From the NCBI RefSeq assembly GCF_001699815.1, contig NZ_MCGB01000113.1, forward strand, positions 62,001 through 126,000: 64,000 nucleotides of DNA, given 5' to 3'. Shown here in pieces: positions 45,471 to 53,991 of the stretch (position 1 is the stretch's first letter; the number at the start of each line of letters is the position of its first letter). A program made the translations under genes and the position numbers. Origin of the DNA: Ralstonia pickettii (lineage in GTDB: Bacteria > Pseudomonadota > Gammaproteobacteria > Burkholderiales > Burkholderiaceae). The notes below the pieces were generated by a model. It was not told where the DNA came from, did no database searches, and worked only from the letters and a program-made list of their open reading frames with translations.

Positions 45471-46367
45471 ATGTTTGAACTCAGCCAACTCCGCTGCTTT
45501 GTCGCCGTGGCCGAAGAACTGCACTTTGGGCGGGCGGCAGAACGCCTGCACATGACCCAGCCGCCGCTGTCGCGCCAGGTCCGCCTGCTCGAACATCAGG
45601 TCGGCACCGAACTGCTGGAGCGCAACAGCCGCTCGGTCAAGCTGACGGCCGCGGGGCGCAGTTTTCTGCCCGACGCATCGCGCATCCTGCGCCTGGCGGA
45701 CGAGGCGGCGGCGACGGCCCGGCGTGTGGCCACGGGCGCTGCTGGGCAGTTGGCGATCGGCTTTACCGCGTCGGTCGGCTATGGCAAGTTGCCCTCGCTA
45801 GTGAGCGCCGTGCGGGCCGCTTCACCCGGCGTGCGATTGACGCTGAAGGAGATGGTGAGCGGCGCGCAGCTCTCGGCGCTGGATGCGCGCGAAATCGACG
45901 TCGGCCTGCTGCGCCCGCCGGTGGAGCACGGCGAGCTGATTGCCGTGCCGTGCTCGCAGGAAGCGCTCGTGATCGCCCTGCCGGAAGCGGTGGCGGACAG
46001 TTGGCCGCAACGCCCCAGCCTGCGCGATTGCGAGGGCCAGCCGCTGCTGATGTATTCGCCATACGAGGCGCGCTATTTCCACCAGATGGTCAGCAGCCTG
46101 CTGGAGCGCGCGGAGGTGCTGCCCGACATCGTTGAATACGTCAGCCAGATCCACTCGATGCTGGCGCTGGTGCGTGCAGGCATCGGCGTAGCGCTCATTC
46201 CCGCAGCGGCGGCCATGCTGCACTTCGAAGGCGTCGTCTACCGCCCGGTACGCACCACGCCGGCCAAGCCGGTCGAACTCTGGATGGCCTATCGCAAGGA
46301 CAACGACAACCCCGTCTTCAACGTGCTCAAGACGGTGCTGCACAACGCCCTTGCCGAGCGGCGCTGA
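45471..46367 (+). CDS. LysR-family regulator of the uronate operon
   Basis: A 298-residue LysR regulator. The winged helix-turn-helix is at about 1-60 (ELHFGRAAERLHMTQPPLSRQV) and the effector domain at about 90-290. ATG 45471 is chosen by homology of the start MFELSQLRCFVAVAEELHF; a longer frame to 45267 crosses the control region. It is divergent from kdgD, and repeated motifs lie near both starts, so it most likely activates the aldarate operon in response to glucarate, galactarate or 5-keto-4-deoxyglucarate, and controls itself. Confidence 0.87.
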   Translation: MFELSQLRCFVAVAEELHFGRAAERLHMTQPPLSRQVRLLEHQVGTELLERNSRSVKLTAAGRSFLPDASRILRLADEAAATARRVATGAAGQLAIGFTASVGYGKLPSLVSAVRAASPGVRLTLKEMVSGAQLSALDAREIDVGLLRPPVEHGELIAVPCSQEALVIALPEAVADSWPQRPSLRDCEGQPLLMYSPYEARYFHQMVSSLLERAEVLPDIVEYVSQIHSMLALVRAGIGVALIPAAAAMLHFEGVVYRPVRTTPAKPVELWMAYRKDNDNPVFNVLKTVLHNALAERR

Positions 46368-46422
46368 ACTCACGCGGCACCGCACTTGCTGGAGCCATGG
46401 CGATCCCGACCCGGAGACCGCC

Positions 46423-46788
46423 ATGCCGAAAACACCCCAGAACATTCCACGCACCGCCCTGTGGCTCGCCGCGGCGGCCATCGGCCTGACGGTGGTTGCT
46501 TTGCCGCATCCCGCCCACGGCAAACTGCCGCCGCCCACGCCGGCTGAGCAAGCCGCCGCTGCCCAGCAGGCCGAGACCGAGCGCGCCCAGAAGGCGCAGG
46601 AGCAGGCCCAGCTGACCGCAGTGCAGGACCGTCTGGCAGCGCGCTTTGGCAATGGCGGCAACAACGCGCCAGACGCTGCCACGCCGGTCGCCAACCTGCC
46701 CAAGAACGTCGCGGAAGCGCCGGGTACCGCCGGCCCGCATGGTGGCTCGCGGCCGAGCGCGGAATCCCATTCAGGCAACGCCCGCTAG
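46423..46788 (+). CDS. Small secreted protein of unknown function
   Basis: A 121-residue protein with a signal peptide (about 1-33, ending AHG) and a mature part rich in Ala, Gln, Pro and Gly: a short coiled coil (about 40-70, EQAAAAQQAETERAQKAQ) and a low-complexity tail. CGGAG precedes the ATG at 46423. No domain is recognised. Its last 4 nt overlap the end of the convergent binding-protein gene. It may be a periplasmic protein of limited distribution. Confidence 0.65.
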   Translation: MPKTPQNIPRTALWLAAAAIGLTVVALPHPAHGKLPPPTPAEQAAAAQQAETERAQKAQEQAQLTAVQDRLAARFGNGGNNAPDAATPVANLPKNVAEAPGTAGPHGGSRPSAESHSGNAR

Positions 46789-47726
46789 GCGATTAGCGGA
46801 AAGCCCGTGTCAAACGTGGTAGCCACCTCCAGCCGCTGTTTGAGCAGGCCCACCTTCACGTAGAAATCGGCCGTGCGCTGCTGCTCCGCAATGAGCTGCG
46901 GATCGATGGCGCGCCACACAGTCTGCCGCCGCGCAAACTGCAGCCGCGCGGCCTCCGGCGCAATGCCGATGATGCGGGCCAGCGTGGCTGAAAAGCTATC
47001 GACATGCTGATACGACCACACCTGCGCGCGTACCACGCGCTGCAGGAAATCGCGCAGCGCGTCGCGCTTGGCCGCCAGGGCCGCGTCGGTCGCCGCCAGG
47101 TAGCTGAGGCCCGACCACAACCCGCGTCCGTTGACCAGCACGCGCGCATGCTTGGCCGTTTCGGCCATCGCGGTGTAAGGCTCCCACGTTGACCACGCAT
47201 CGATCGAACCGTTGACCAGCGCAAGCTTGGCATCCGCAGGCGGCAGAAAACGGAAGTTGGCGTCGTCCGGGCCCAGCCCTGCAGATTCCAACGCCTTGAG
47301 CGCCACGAAGTGCCCGATCGACCCGCGGTTTGTGCCGATCGACTTGCCTTTCAGATCCGCGGCGGTCTTCAGCGGAGAATCCGGCCGCACCAGCACCGCC
47401 GTGCCGTATGGGTCGGATCGGTTGGCGCCGATCAGCTTGATGCGCGTACCCGCCGCCAAGGCAAAGATGGCTGGCGCATCCCCAATGGGGCCCAAGTCGA
47501 CGGCGCCTGCATTGAGCGCTTCGGCCAGCGGTGCGGCCGCCGGAAATTCGGTCCATTGGATGTCGTACGGCACGCCTTTGAGCGCGTCGGCGGCTTCGAG
47601 CAGCGCGCGCAGTCCGCCCTTCTGGTCGCCGGCCTTGAGCACGAGGCGGGGTTGCGCGATGGACAAGGCAGGCGCGGCAGCGAGTGCCAGCGTGGATTGC
47701 AGAAAACGTCGTCGATGTTGCGGCAT
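46785..47726 (-). CDS. Sulfonate/nitrate-type ABC binding protein 1
   Basis: A 313-residue SsuA/TauA-like substrate-binding protein. The N-terminus HRRRFLQSTLALAAAPA is a twin-arginine (Tat) signal, and the mature part has the two-lobe pattern, with GDAPAIFALAAG near 80 and YGTAVLVRPDSPLKT near 107. Family members bind alkanesulfonates, taurine or related anions. It is the last gene of the minus-strand operon, 25 nt after the cytochrome c gene. It is the second binding protein of the cluster and only distantly like the first. Confidence 0.83.
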   Translation of the reverse strand: MPQHRRRFLQSTLALAAAPALSIAQPRLVLKAGDQKGGLRALLEAADALKGVPYDIQWTEFPAAAPLAEALNAGAVDLGPIGDAPAIFALAAGTRIKLIGANRSDPYGTAVLVRPDSPLKTAADLKGKSIGTNRGSIGHFVALKALESAGLGPDDANFRFLPPADAKLALVNGSIDAWSTWEPYTAMAETAKHARVLVNGRGLWSGLSYLAATDAALAAKRDALRDFLQRVVRAQVWSYQHVDSFSATLARIIGIAPEAARLQFARRQTVWRAIDPQLIAEQQRTADFYVKVGLLKQRLEVATTFDTGFPLIA

Positions 47727-47751
47727 GGTGATGGAGCGATGCGGTCGAGGG

Positions 47752-48918
47752 TCAGTGGATGAAGCCGCCTTTCACATAGCGCACGGGTTCGGCGTCCATG
47801 CGGGCGATCAAGGAATCGAGGCCGCTCGTGCTGCGGGCGGTCCCGCGTGCGGCCGAAGTGCAGAGGAAATCGGCATCGGACCACGTGGTGCCCGGTGCGC
47901 CGCGTGCGCGCAACCAGCCGTTGCGGTCGGCCAGCAACTGCGTGCCGGAGAACGCTTGCGGCGCAGCACCGGCGATGGCGGCGAAGACGCTCCAGGCGTC
48001 GGCGCCTGTCGCCACGCAACGCGCCTGGAACGCGCGCGTTGGCGGTGGCAACCTGCCATCCGGCGTGATCAGCAATGTCTGGAAACGCGGATCTTCCAGC
48101 GGGATGTCGGTGCTCGATGCCGCATCCACCGCCACCACGCGCACGCGTTGGCCGTTGCGCCACGTCGCCAGGGATTGCGGCAGCGCATCGCCGCAGCGCA
48201 CGGACAACGCGGGCAGCGCCACCGGCAGCGGCCAGCCGCCGGCGCGCACGCCGCCACGCGCGGCCAGCACCTTCATGGCGTCGAGTACCGCCCAGATATC
48301 GGCATCGCTCAGTCGACCGGCAAATGCAGGCATGGTGGACGCACCTTGCGTGTCCTGCATGCCGTGGGCGATGTGCCAGAACAGCTCGCCATCGGCATGA
48401 CGGCCAAGCAATGGGCCGACCACCGTGGGTGGCCAGCGCGTAAGCGTGGCGGCCAAGGGGCCTTCGCCCCGGCCGTCTGCGCCGTGGCAGCTTGCGCACG
48501 CGGCGTTGTAGATGCGCGTGCCCTGCGTGATGGACGCCACCGAAAAAGCCGTTGGGCTCACATGGAAACTCGTCGGCACGGCGGGCGCCACCACAACCGC
48601 CGAGGGCCACGGCGCCACCACAAGCAGGCCCGCCGCAACACCGGATGACACCGGCCGCCACCGCCTCACGAGCACGGCGATCACGACGGCCAGCAACGCC
48701 AGCATCAAGGCAATCAGCGTCAGGCCAAGCTGCTGCGCTTGCCCAAGGTCGATCAACAGGGTTTCGCCCGCGATGCGCACGTCCCACGGCCATGCCGGCT
48801 GCCCGTGTGCCTCGCCGGTCAGCCCAAGCGTGTGCATCAGCACCAGCACGCCGTGCTGCGCCCATTGCAGAAAGCCAAGCAACGCGTTGAGCCAGACCGT
48901 CGCTTCCGGTCCGCTCAT
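47752..48918 (-). CDS. Membrane-anchored cytochrome c
   Basis: A 388-residue protein. Two or three hydrophobic helices (about 5-32, 60-84 and 92-112) precede a periplasmic cytochrome c domain with haem motif CASCH (141-145) and a likely Met ligand in STMPAF near 194. The C-terminal 170 residues contain a domain with scattered cysteines and an LLADRNGWLRAR segment reminiscent of thioredoxin-like proteins. ATG 48918 lies 14 nt after the ATPase stop. A cytochrome c inside an ABC uptake operon is unusual; it may accept electrons from oxidation of the imported sulfur compound. Confidence 0.78.
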   Translation of the reverse strand: MSGPEATVWLNALLGFLQWAQHGVLVLMHTLGLTGEAHGQPAWPWDVRIAGETLLIDLGQAQQLGLTLIALMLALLAVVIAVLVRRWRPVSSGVAAGLLVVAPWPSAVVVAPAVPTSFHVSPTAFSVASITQGTRIYNAACASCHGADGRGEGPLAATLTRWPPTVVGPLLGRHADGELFWHIAHGMQDTQGASTMPAFAGRLSDADIWAVLDAMKVLAARGGVRAGGWPLPVALPALSVRCGDALPQSLATWRNGQRVRVVAVDAASSTDIPLEDPRFQTLLITPDGRLPPPTRAFQARCVATGADAWSVFAAIAGAAPQAFSGTQLLADRNGWLRARGAPGTTWSDADFLCTSAARGTARSTSGLDSLIARMDAEPVRYVKGGFIH

Positions 48919-48932
48919 GATGATGCCGCCAT

Positions 48933-49730
48933 CTACCAGGTCTCGCCGAGGCCGAGATGACCCAGCGCCTCGTGCCGCAACGCGCTCAAGCGCGGGTCGC
49001 CGCGATGGCGTGGGTAAGGCAGATCCACCGTCAGTTCCGCCGTGATGCGCGCCGGGCGCGGGCTGAAGATGACCACACGCTGCGCCAGGAACAACGCCTC
49101 CTCCACATCGTGCGTCACCAGCACGGTCGAGAAGCGCGCGCGTTGCCACAGCGTCACCAGCTCGCTCTGCATGGCCAGCCGCGTGAGTGAATCCAGCTTG
49201 CCCAGCGGTTCGTCCAGCACCAGCAACTGCGGATCGTTGACCAGCGCACGCGCCAGCGCCACGCGTTGCGCCATGCCGCCCGAGAGCTCATGCGGAAACG
49301 CCCGATGAAAGCCGCCCAGGCCCACGCGCTCCAGAGCATCGTCCACGCGGTCACGCTCTGCGTTGAGCACACCGCGCGCTTGCAGGCCCAGCGCGACGTT
49401 GTCCCACACGCGCCGCCATGGGTAGAGCGTCGGGTCCTGGAAGACGACCACACGCGACGGGTCCGGCGCGTCGATGGGGGCATCGTCCTGCAGGATGCGG
49501 CCGCGCGTGGGCGGCTCCAGCCCCGCAATCAGGCGCAGCAGCGTGGACTTGCCGCAACCGCTTGGCCCGAGCAGCGCAACGAACTCACCCGGCTGTATGG
49601 TCAGGCTCACACCGTCGAGCACCTGCAGCGGATTGGCGCGGCTGCCAAACCAGTGGCTGACGCCCTGCACGTCGATACGCGCCCCGACAGTGGCCGCAGG
49701 CGGCGCCTCGCGTTCCAGCACGGCTACCAT
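48933..49730 (-). CDS. ABC importer ATPase (SsuB/TauB-like)
   Basis: A 265-residue ATPase with Walker A GPSGCGKST near 56, signature LSGGMAQRVALARAL near 148 and Walker B LLVLDEP near 167. This is the nitrate/sulfonate/taurine group. Its start overlaps the permease end by 7 nt. The DNA reads as a complete gene with the usual length. Confidence 0.88.
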   Translation of the reverse strand: MVAVLEREAPPAATVGARIDVQGVSHWFGSRANPLQVLDGVSLTIQPGEFVALLGPSGCGKSTLLRLIAGLEPPTRGRILQDDAPIDAPDPSRVVVFQDPTLYPWRRVWDNVALGLQARGVLNAERDRVDDALERVGLGGFHRAFPHELSGGMAQRVALARALVNDPQLLVLDEPLGKLDSLTRLAMQSELVTLWQRARFSTVLVTHDVEEALFLAQRVVIFSPRPARITAELTVDLPYPRHRGDPRLSALRHEALGHLGLGETW

Positions 49731-50761
49731 TTCAGCGTCCCCTTCTGCCAGACCAGCGCGCGGTCACGCACCTTGAAGAGCAGCGTGATGATGCTGGAGA
49801 ACAGCAGCGCCATGACGATCAGCGCGGCATACATGTTGACGTACGATGCCCAGCCTTGCGCCCAGGTCAGGTACCAGCCGAGGCCCGACTTCACGCCCAT
49901 CATCTCCGCCGTCACCAGCACCGTGAACGAAGCGCCCAGCCCCATGAACAGCCCCACGAACACCTGCGGCAGGGCTGCCGGAATCGCCACACGCAGCACC
50001 AGGAATGCGTTGGATGCGCCCAGCGTGCGGGCAACGTCGTAGTAGCTTTTGCTCACGCCCGCCACGCCGGACCACGTGAGCACCGCCACGGGAAAGCCGG
50101 CTGCCAAGGCGATCAGGAAAGCCGCCGCCGAATAGCTCGACGGGAAGAAGTAGAACGTGATCGGCAACAGCGCCGTCGCCGGCAACGGCCCGAGAATGCG
50201 CAGCACCGGATGCACCCAGTAACCCACTGCGCGCGACCAGCCGATCGACACGCCCACCAGAAAGCCCGTCAACGCACCAAGCAGATAGCCGATGCCGAGC
50301 AGCTTGAGCGTATTCAGCACGCTGTCGCCCAGACGCGGCCAGTCTTCCGAATAGACCTCGATCAATGCCTGCGGCGGCGCAAAGAACGGTGTGGGCAATG
50401 CACCGGACTTGGCGGTCAGCACCTCCCACAACGCCAGCACCGCAGGCACGGCGATCAGCCATGGCCCGGCCGGTTGCAGCGCTTCCTGCACGGGCCGCAA
50501 CGGGGACACATGGCCCGCCGCCAACGCCATCACGAACAGCGCAATGCCAACGATCAACGCGGTAACGCCCAACTCCACCGTGAATGCCCAGTCGCTGAAA
50601 CCGACCACGTGATTGGGCCAGCGCCACGTCAGCAAGCCGAAGGCGGCCCAGGCCAATGCGGCCACGGCGCCGGTGCGCCATGCGCCTCCGCGCTCGACGG
50701 CATCGGCAAATGGGTTGGAGAGCGCGGCAGACGCCTCCAGTGTTTGCGGGATGGTGCTCAT
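49724..50761 (-). CDS. ABC importer permease (SsuC/TauC-like)
   Basis: A 345-residue permease with six or seven helices and the EAA-like loop ARTLGASNAFLVLRVAIPAAL near 245. The N-terminal 90 residues carry two additional helices that SsuC (about 263 residues) lacks. It pairs with the ATPase, which overlaps it by 7 nt. Confidence 0.87.
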   Translation of the reverse strand: MSTIPQTLEASAALSNPFADAVERGGAWRTGAVAALAWAAFGLLTWRWPNHVVGFSDWAFTVELGVTALIVGIALFVMALAAGHVSPLRPVQEALQPAGPWLIAVPAVLALWEVLTAKSGALPTPFFAPPQALIEVYSEDWPRLGDSVLNTLKLLGIGYLLGALTGFLVGVSIGWSRAVGYWVHPVLRILGPLPATALLPITFYFFPSSYSAAAFLIALAAGFPVAVLTWSGVAGVSKSYYDVARTLGASNAFLVLRVAIPAALPQVFVGLFMGLGASFTVLVTAEMMGVKSGLGWYLTWAQGWASYVNMYAALIVMALLFSSIITLLFKVRDRALVWQKGTLKW

Positions 50762-50796
50762 GTCGATGTGTTCCTCATGTGCTCACACGCCGTGCG

Positions 50797-51804
50797 TCAG
50801 GCCAGCACATTCACGTACACGTGCTGCGCCAGGCGCTGCGGATCGGTGGTCTTCTTGATGACGCCGATGCGGCGGAAGTCTTCCGCGTAGAAGGCGATCT
50901 CGTCGCGCAGGTCGACGCCGGTCGGGTGATGCGTGTACGTGAGCGTGGCGTAGAGCTTGCGCAAGTCGTCCAGCGCCACCTTGGGCGAATACTTGGCAAA
51001 CACCTTGGCCGCCTCATTCGGGTTTTCGTTGACGAAATCCGTGGCTTGCACAATCGAACGCGCCAGTGCGGATGCCGTCGGGCGGTCATTGCGGACCAGC
51101 TCGCCGCGTGCGCCGATCACGCAGCAGACCTTGCGTGCGTATTCACCGGAGAGGTTCGTGGCCAGCTCCACGTAGGCGCCGTTCGTGCGCTTCTCCAGCA
51201 GGAAAAGGTTGGGGTCGCCGTCGGCAATCGCCTGGATCTCGCCTTTGTCCACCGCCACGCCCAGCAGGTCGGCCGGGTACTGGCGCCACGTGACGTCCTT
51301 GTCCGGGTCAATGCCGTTCTTGGCCAGCAGGATGGTGAAGAAGTGCTTGCCCGGGGCAGCAAGATCGCTCACGCCTACGGTTTTTCCCTTGAGCGCCGCC
51401 AGGCTGGTGACGCCTGCCGCCTTGGAACCCACAAGCCGCACACAGCCGCCATGCGAGCTGCCGATGATCTTCACGTCGAAGCCCGCTTCCAGCGGCTTGA
51501 GCCAGCGGTGAATCATGCCCACTGCGGCATCTGCCTTGCCGGTGGCGATCGATTCGAGCAGTTGATCGGTCGAGCCGCTGTAGTTGATCAGATCGACGTG
51601 CAGTCCGTTCTTTTCGAAGAAGCCGCGTTCCTGCGCCACCACGATGGGCGTCAGGCAAAACGCGTTCTGGTTCCAAGCAAACGTCAGCTTGCGCTGTTGC
51701 GAGTAGGCCTTGCGGCCCAGGATCAATGCCGGTGCAGCCAGCGCCGTGGCGGCCGCTGCGTGCAATATCTTGCGGCGCGAGATGCCCGCGGTCTCTTCGC
51801 TCAT
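50797..51804 (-). CDS. Sulfonate/nitrate-type ABC binding protein 2
   Basis: A 335-residue binding protein. The signal SRRKILHAAAATALAAPA is twin-arginine-like, and the mature domain has NQNAFCLTPIVVAQERGFF, a pattern of the SsuA/NMT1 superfamily. ATG 51804 has GGGGAG at 6 nt; the frame upstream overlaps the aldolase gene and is not coding. It is the binding protein placed directly before the permease, so it is probably the main one. Confidence 0.86.
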   Translation of the reverse strand: MSEETAGISRRKILHAAAATALAAPALILGRKAYSQQRKLTFAWNQNAFCLTPIVVAQERGFFEKNGLHVDLINYSGSTDQLLESIATGKADAAVGMIHRWLKPLEAGFDVKIIGSSHGGCVRLVGSKAAGVTSLAALKGKTVGVSDLAAPGKHFFTILLAKNGIDPDKDVTWRQYPADLLGVAVDKGEIQAIADGDPNLFLLEKRTNGAYVELATNLSGEYARKVCCVIGARGELVRNDRPTASALARSIVQATDFVNENPNEAAKVFAKYSPKVALDDLRKLYATLTYTHHPTGVDLRDEIAFYAEDFRRIGVIKKTTDPQRLAQHVYVNVLA

Positions 51805-51853
51805 TGAATGCTCCCCGTGATGATGTGTTCGATCTGTTCTGTCAGGCGACGGC

Positions 51854-52693
51854 TTAATCGAGCACGTCCGGCTCGGCCGCGACCAGGCCGGCGTAAAGGC
51901 TTTCGAACGCGTGCAGCGCACCCTCCTGGCCGCCCACCTGGCTGTGGGTGTGGCGCGCGGTGGCGGCATCGATGGGCTGCGGCGTGCCCGCGGCTTCGGC
52001 AAGCAGTTGCGTGTGGGCAGCGTTGTCCAGCGCGATGTACCACCACGCTGCGGCTTCCAACGTCGGGCCTGCCGTGAGGATGCCGTGGTTCTTCAGGATC
52101 ACGCCCTTGTGCGTGCCGCCGTCGGGCTTGGTGAGGGCATGCGCAATGCGCTCGCCTTCGCTGGAATCGACCACCATGCCGGTGAAGTCGTCGAACAGCG
52201 CATGGTCTTCATAGAACGAGCATGCATCCTGCGTGAGCGGATCCAGCGGCCGGCCCAGGGTCGACCACGCCTTGCCGTAGGTCGAATGGGTGTGCGCCGC
52301 AGCCACGATGTGCGGATGCGCTTCGTGAATCGCCGCATGAATCGCAAACGCCGCCTTGTTCAGCGGCCGGTTGCCGATGACGGTCTCGCCACGCGCGTTC
52401 ACGAGCAGCAGGTCCGTCACCTTGATGCGCGAGAAATGCACCCCCAGCGGGTTGACCCAGAAGTGGTCCGTCAACTCCGGGTCGCGCGCGGTGATGTGGC
52501 CCGCCAGCCCGAGGTCAAAGCCGTGCCGCGCAAACAGGCGGAACGCCCCCGCAAGCCGCTCCTGCCGATGGCGCCGCTCGGCCTCGAGCGTGGGGCGCGT
52601 GGCGGGCGGATCAAACCAGAATTTCTGCTGCGGCGTGCTGTTCAGCTTGAGCGTGGACGATGCGGGGCGCTCGATAGAGAAGACTGCGCTCAT
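51854..52693 (-). CDS. Class II aldolase/adducin-family protein
   Basis: A 279-residue protein of the fuculose-aldolase/adducin fold. The zinc site is formed by His residues in AAAHTHSTYGKAW near 130-136 and by His near 205 (ILKNHGIL). It lies 9 nt after the monooxygenase gene. Members cleave phosphorylated or hydroxylated C-C bonds, or act on sugar acids; some work with sulfonate catabolism. The reaction here is unknown. Confidence 0.82.
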   Translation of the reverse strand: MSAVFSIERPASSTLKLNSTPQQKFWFDPPATRPTLEAERRHRQERLAGAFRLFARHGFDLGLAGHITARDPELTDHFWVNPLGVHFSRIKVTDLLLVNARGETVIGNRPLNKAAFAIHAAIHEAHPHIVAAAHTHSTYGKAWSTLGRPLDPLTQDACSFYEDHALFDDFTGMVVDSSEGERIAHALTKPDGGTHKGVILKNHGILTAGPTLEAAAWWYIALDNAAHTQLLAEAAGTPQPIDAATARHTHSQVGGQEGALHAFESLYAGLVAAEPDVLD

Positions 52694-52702
52694 GCCCGTG
52701 CC

Positions 52703-53794
52703 TCACGCGGCCTTGCGCTGCGCTTCACGCTGCGCCACCAGCTCGCGCACGCGCGGGATGAGCGTGCGACCGTAATCCACCACGTCTTCCAGCGGATCAA
52801 AACCGCGGATCAGGAAGGTGGTGACGCCCAGGTCGTAGTAGTCGAGCAGCGCATCGGCCACTTGCTCCGGCGTGCCGACCAGCGAGGTGGAATTGGAACG
52901 TCCACCAGTTTCCTTGGCGATGGCCGTCCACAAACGTTTGTCGACGCGCTCGCCTTGTTCGGCTGCCGCGAGCAGGCGGCGTGCGCCCTCGCTCTGTTGC
53001 GGGCCGCCTCGGCTGTAGCCCTGCTGCACACGCAGCGCGCGCGTCCGCTCAAGGATGTTCTCTGCCCGTGCCCAGGCGGCGTCTTCCGTTTCCGCCAGGA
53101 TCGGGCGGAACGACACAGAAAACCGGATGCTGCGCCCGTGCTTGGCGGCTTCGGCCCGCACGCGCGTTGTCAGATCGCGCACCTGGTCGAGCGATTCACC
53201 CCACAGCGCATACACGTCGGCATGCTTGCCGGCCACCTCGACGGCCACGTCCGAAGCACCACCGAAGTAGATCGGCACATGGGGCTTCTGCGCGGGCTTC
53301 ACCTCGGAGAAGCCTTGCTCGAAGCGATAGAACGTGCCCTCGTGGTCGAACGGCTTCGACTCTGTCCAGATGCGCCGCAGGATGCCCAGGTATTCGTCCG
53401 TGCGTGCATAGCGCTGGTCGTGGTCGAGATAGTCGCCATCACGCCGTTGCTCGCTGTCGGAACCGCCCGAGATGAAGTGCACGCCCAGGCGGCCACCGGT
53501 GAACTGGTCCAGCGTGGCAATCTGGCGCGCGGCCAGCGTCGGATTGGTAAACCCGGGCCGGTGCGCAAGCATGAAGTGAATGCGCTCCGTCAACGCGGCT
53601 GCATATGAGATCGTGAGCGTGGCCGACGGCCCCGTCGAATGGTGCGGCACGAGGATGCGATCAAAGCCGGCCTGTTCGTGCGCCTGTGCAAAGGCACGTA
53701 CGTAATCGCGGTCGATCACCGGCCCGTTCGGATCGGGCGGGTGAATTTCAGACTGCTTCTGGCTCTGGATCATGCCGATGAAATCGACGCTCAT
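52703..53794 (-). CDS. FMNH2-dependent monooxygenase, SsuD-like
   Basis: A 363-residue luciferase-like (LLM) flavin monooxygenase. Motifs HRPGFTNPTLAARQIATLDQ and FISGGSDSEQRRDGD are the SsuD/SfnG pattern. SsuD oxidises alkanesulfonates to aldehyde and sulfite with FMNH2 and O2. No flavin reductase (SsuE) is in the window, so it would need one from elsewhere. ATG 53794 has CGGAG at 5 nt. It is the first gene of the minus-strand operon. Confidence 0.87.
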   Translation of the reverse strand: MSVDFIGMIQSQKQSEIHPPDPNGPVIDRDYVRAFAQAHEQAGFDRILVPHHSTGPSATLTISYAAALTERIHFMLAHRPGFTNPTLAARQIATLDQFTGGRLGVHFISGGSDSEQRRDGDYLDHDQRYARTDEYLGILRRIWTESKPFDHEGTFYRFEQGFSEVKPAQKPHVPIYFGGASDVAVEVAGKHADVYALWGESLDQVRDLTTRVRAEAAKHGRSIRFSVSFRPILAETEDAAWARAENILERTRALRVQQGYSRGGPQQSEGARRLLAAAEQGERVDKRLWTAIAKETGGRSNSTSLVGTPEQVADALLDYYDLGVTTFLIRGFDPLEDVVDYGRTLIPRVRELVAQREAQRKAA

Positions 53795-53991
53795 GCTGGC
53801 TCCGTTCCGCATATCGTTAGAAGACTTGCGAGGCATTGCGCCCCGCCATGAATGCGAATGAAGTTACGTCACCACCCGCATTGCACTAACGAATAATTTC
53901 AACGCTGCATATACGGCATAGGTCGTTCGTGGCGCCTGGCAACCCGGATACGCTGTGCGCCAATGCCACTTGCTTCGCACATTGCATCGCC
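53795..53991. promoter_or_regulatory. Divergent control region of the organosulfur cluster
   Basis: AT-richer than its neighbours. TCGTTAG (53814-53820) and CTAACGA (53886-53892) form a widely spaced inverted pair near the two starts. No certain -35/-10 can be assigned. A CysB/Cbl- or LysR-type activator would be expected here, but none is encoded in the cluster. Confidence 0.4.
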
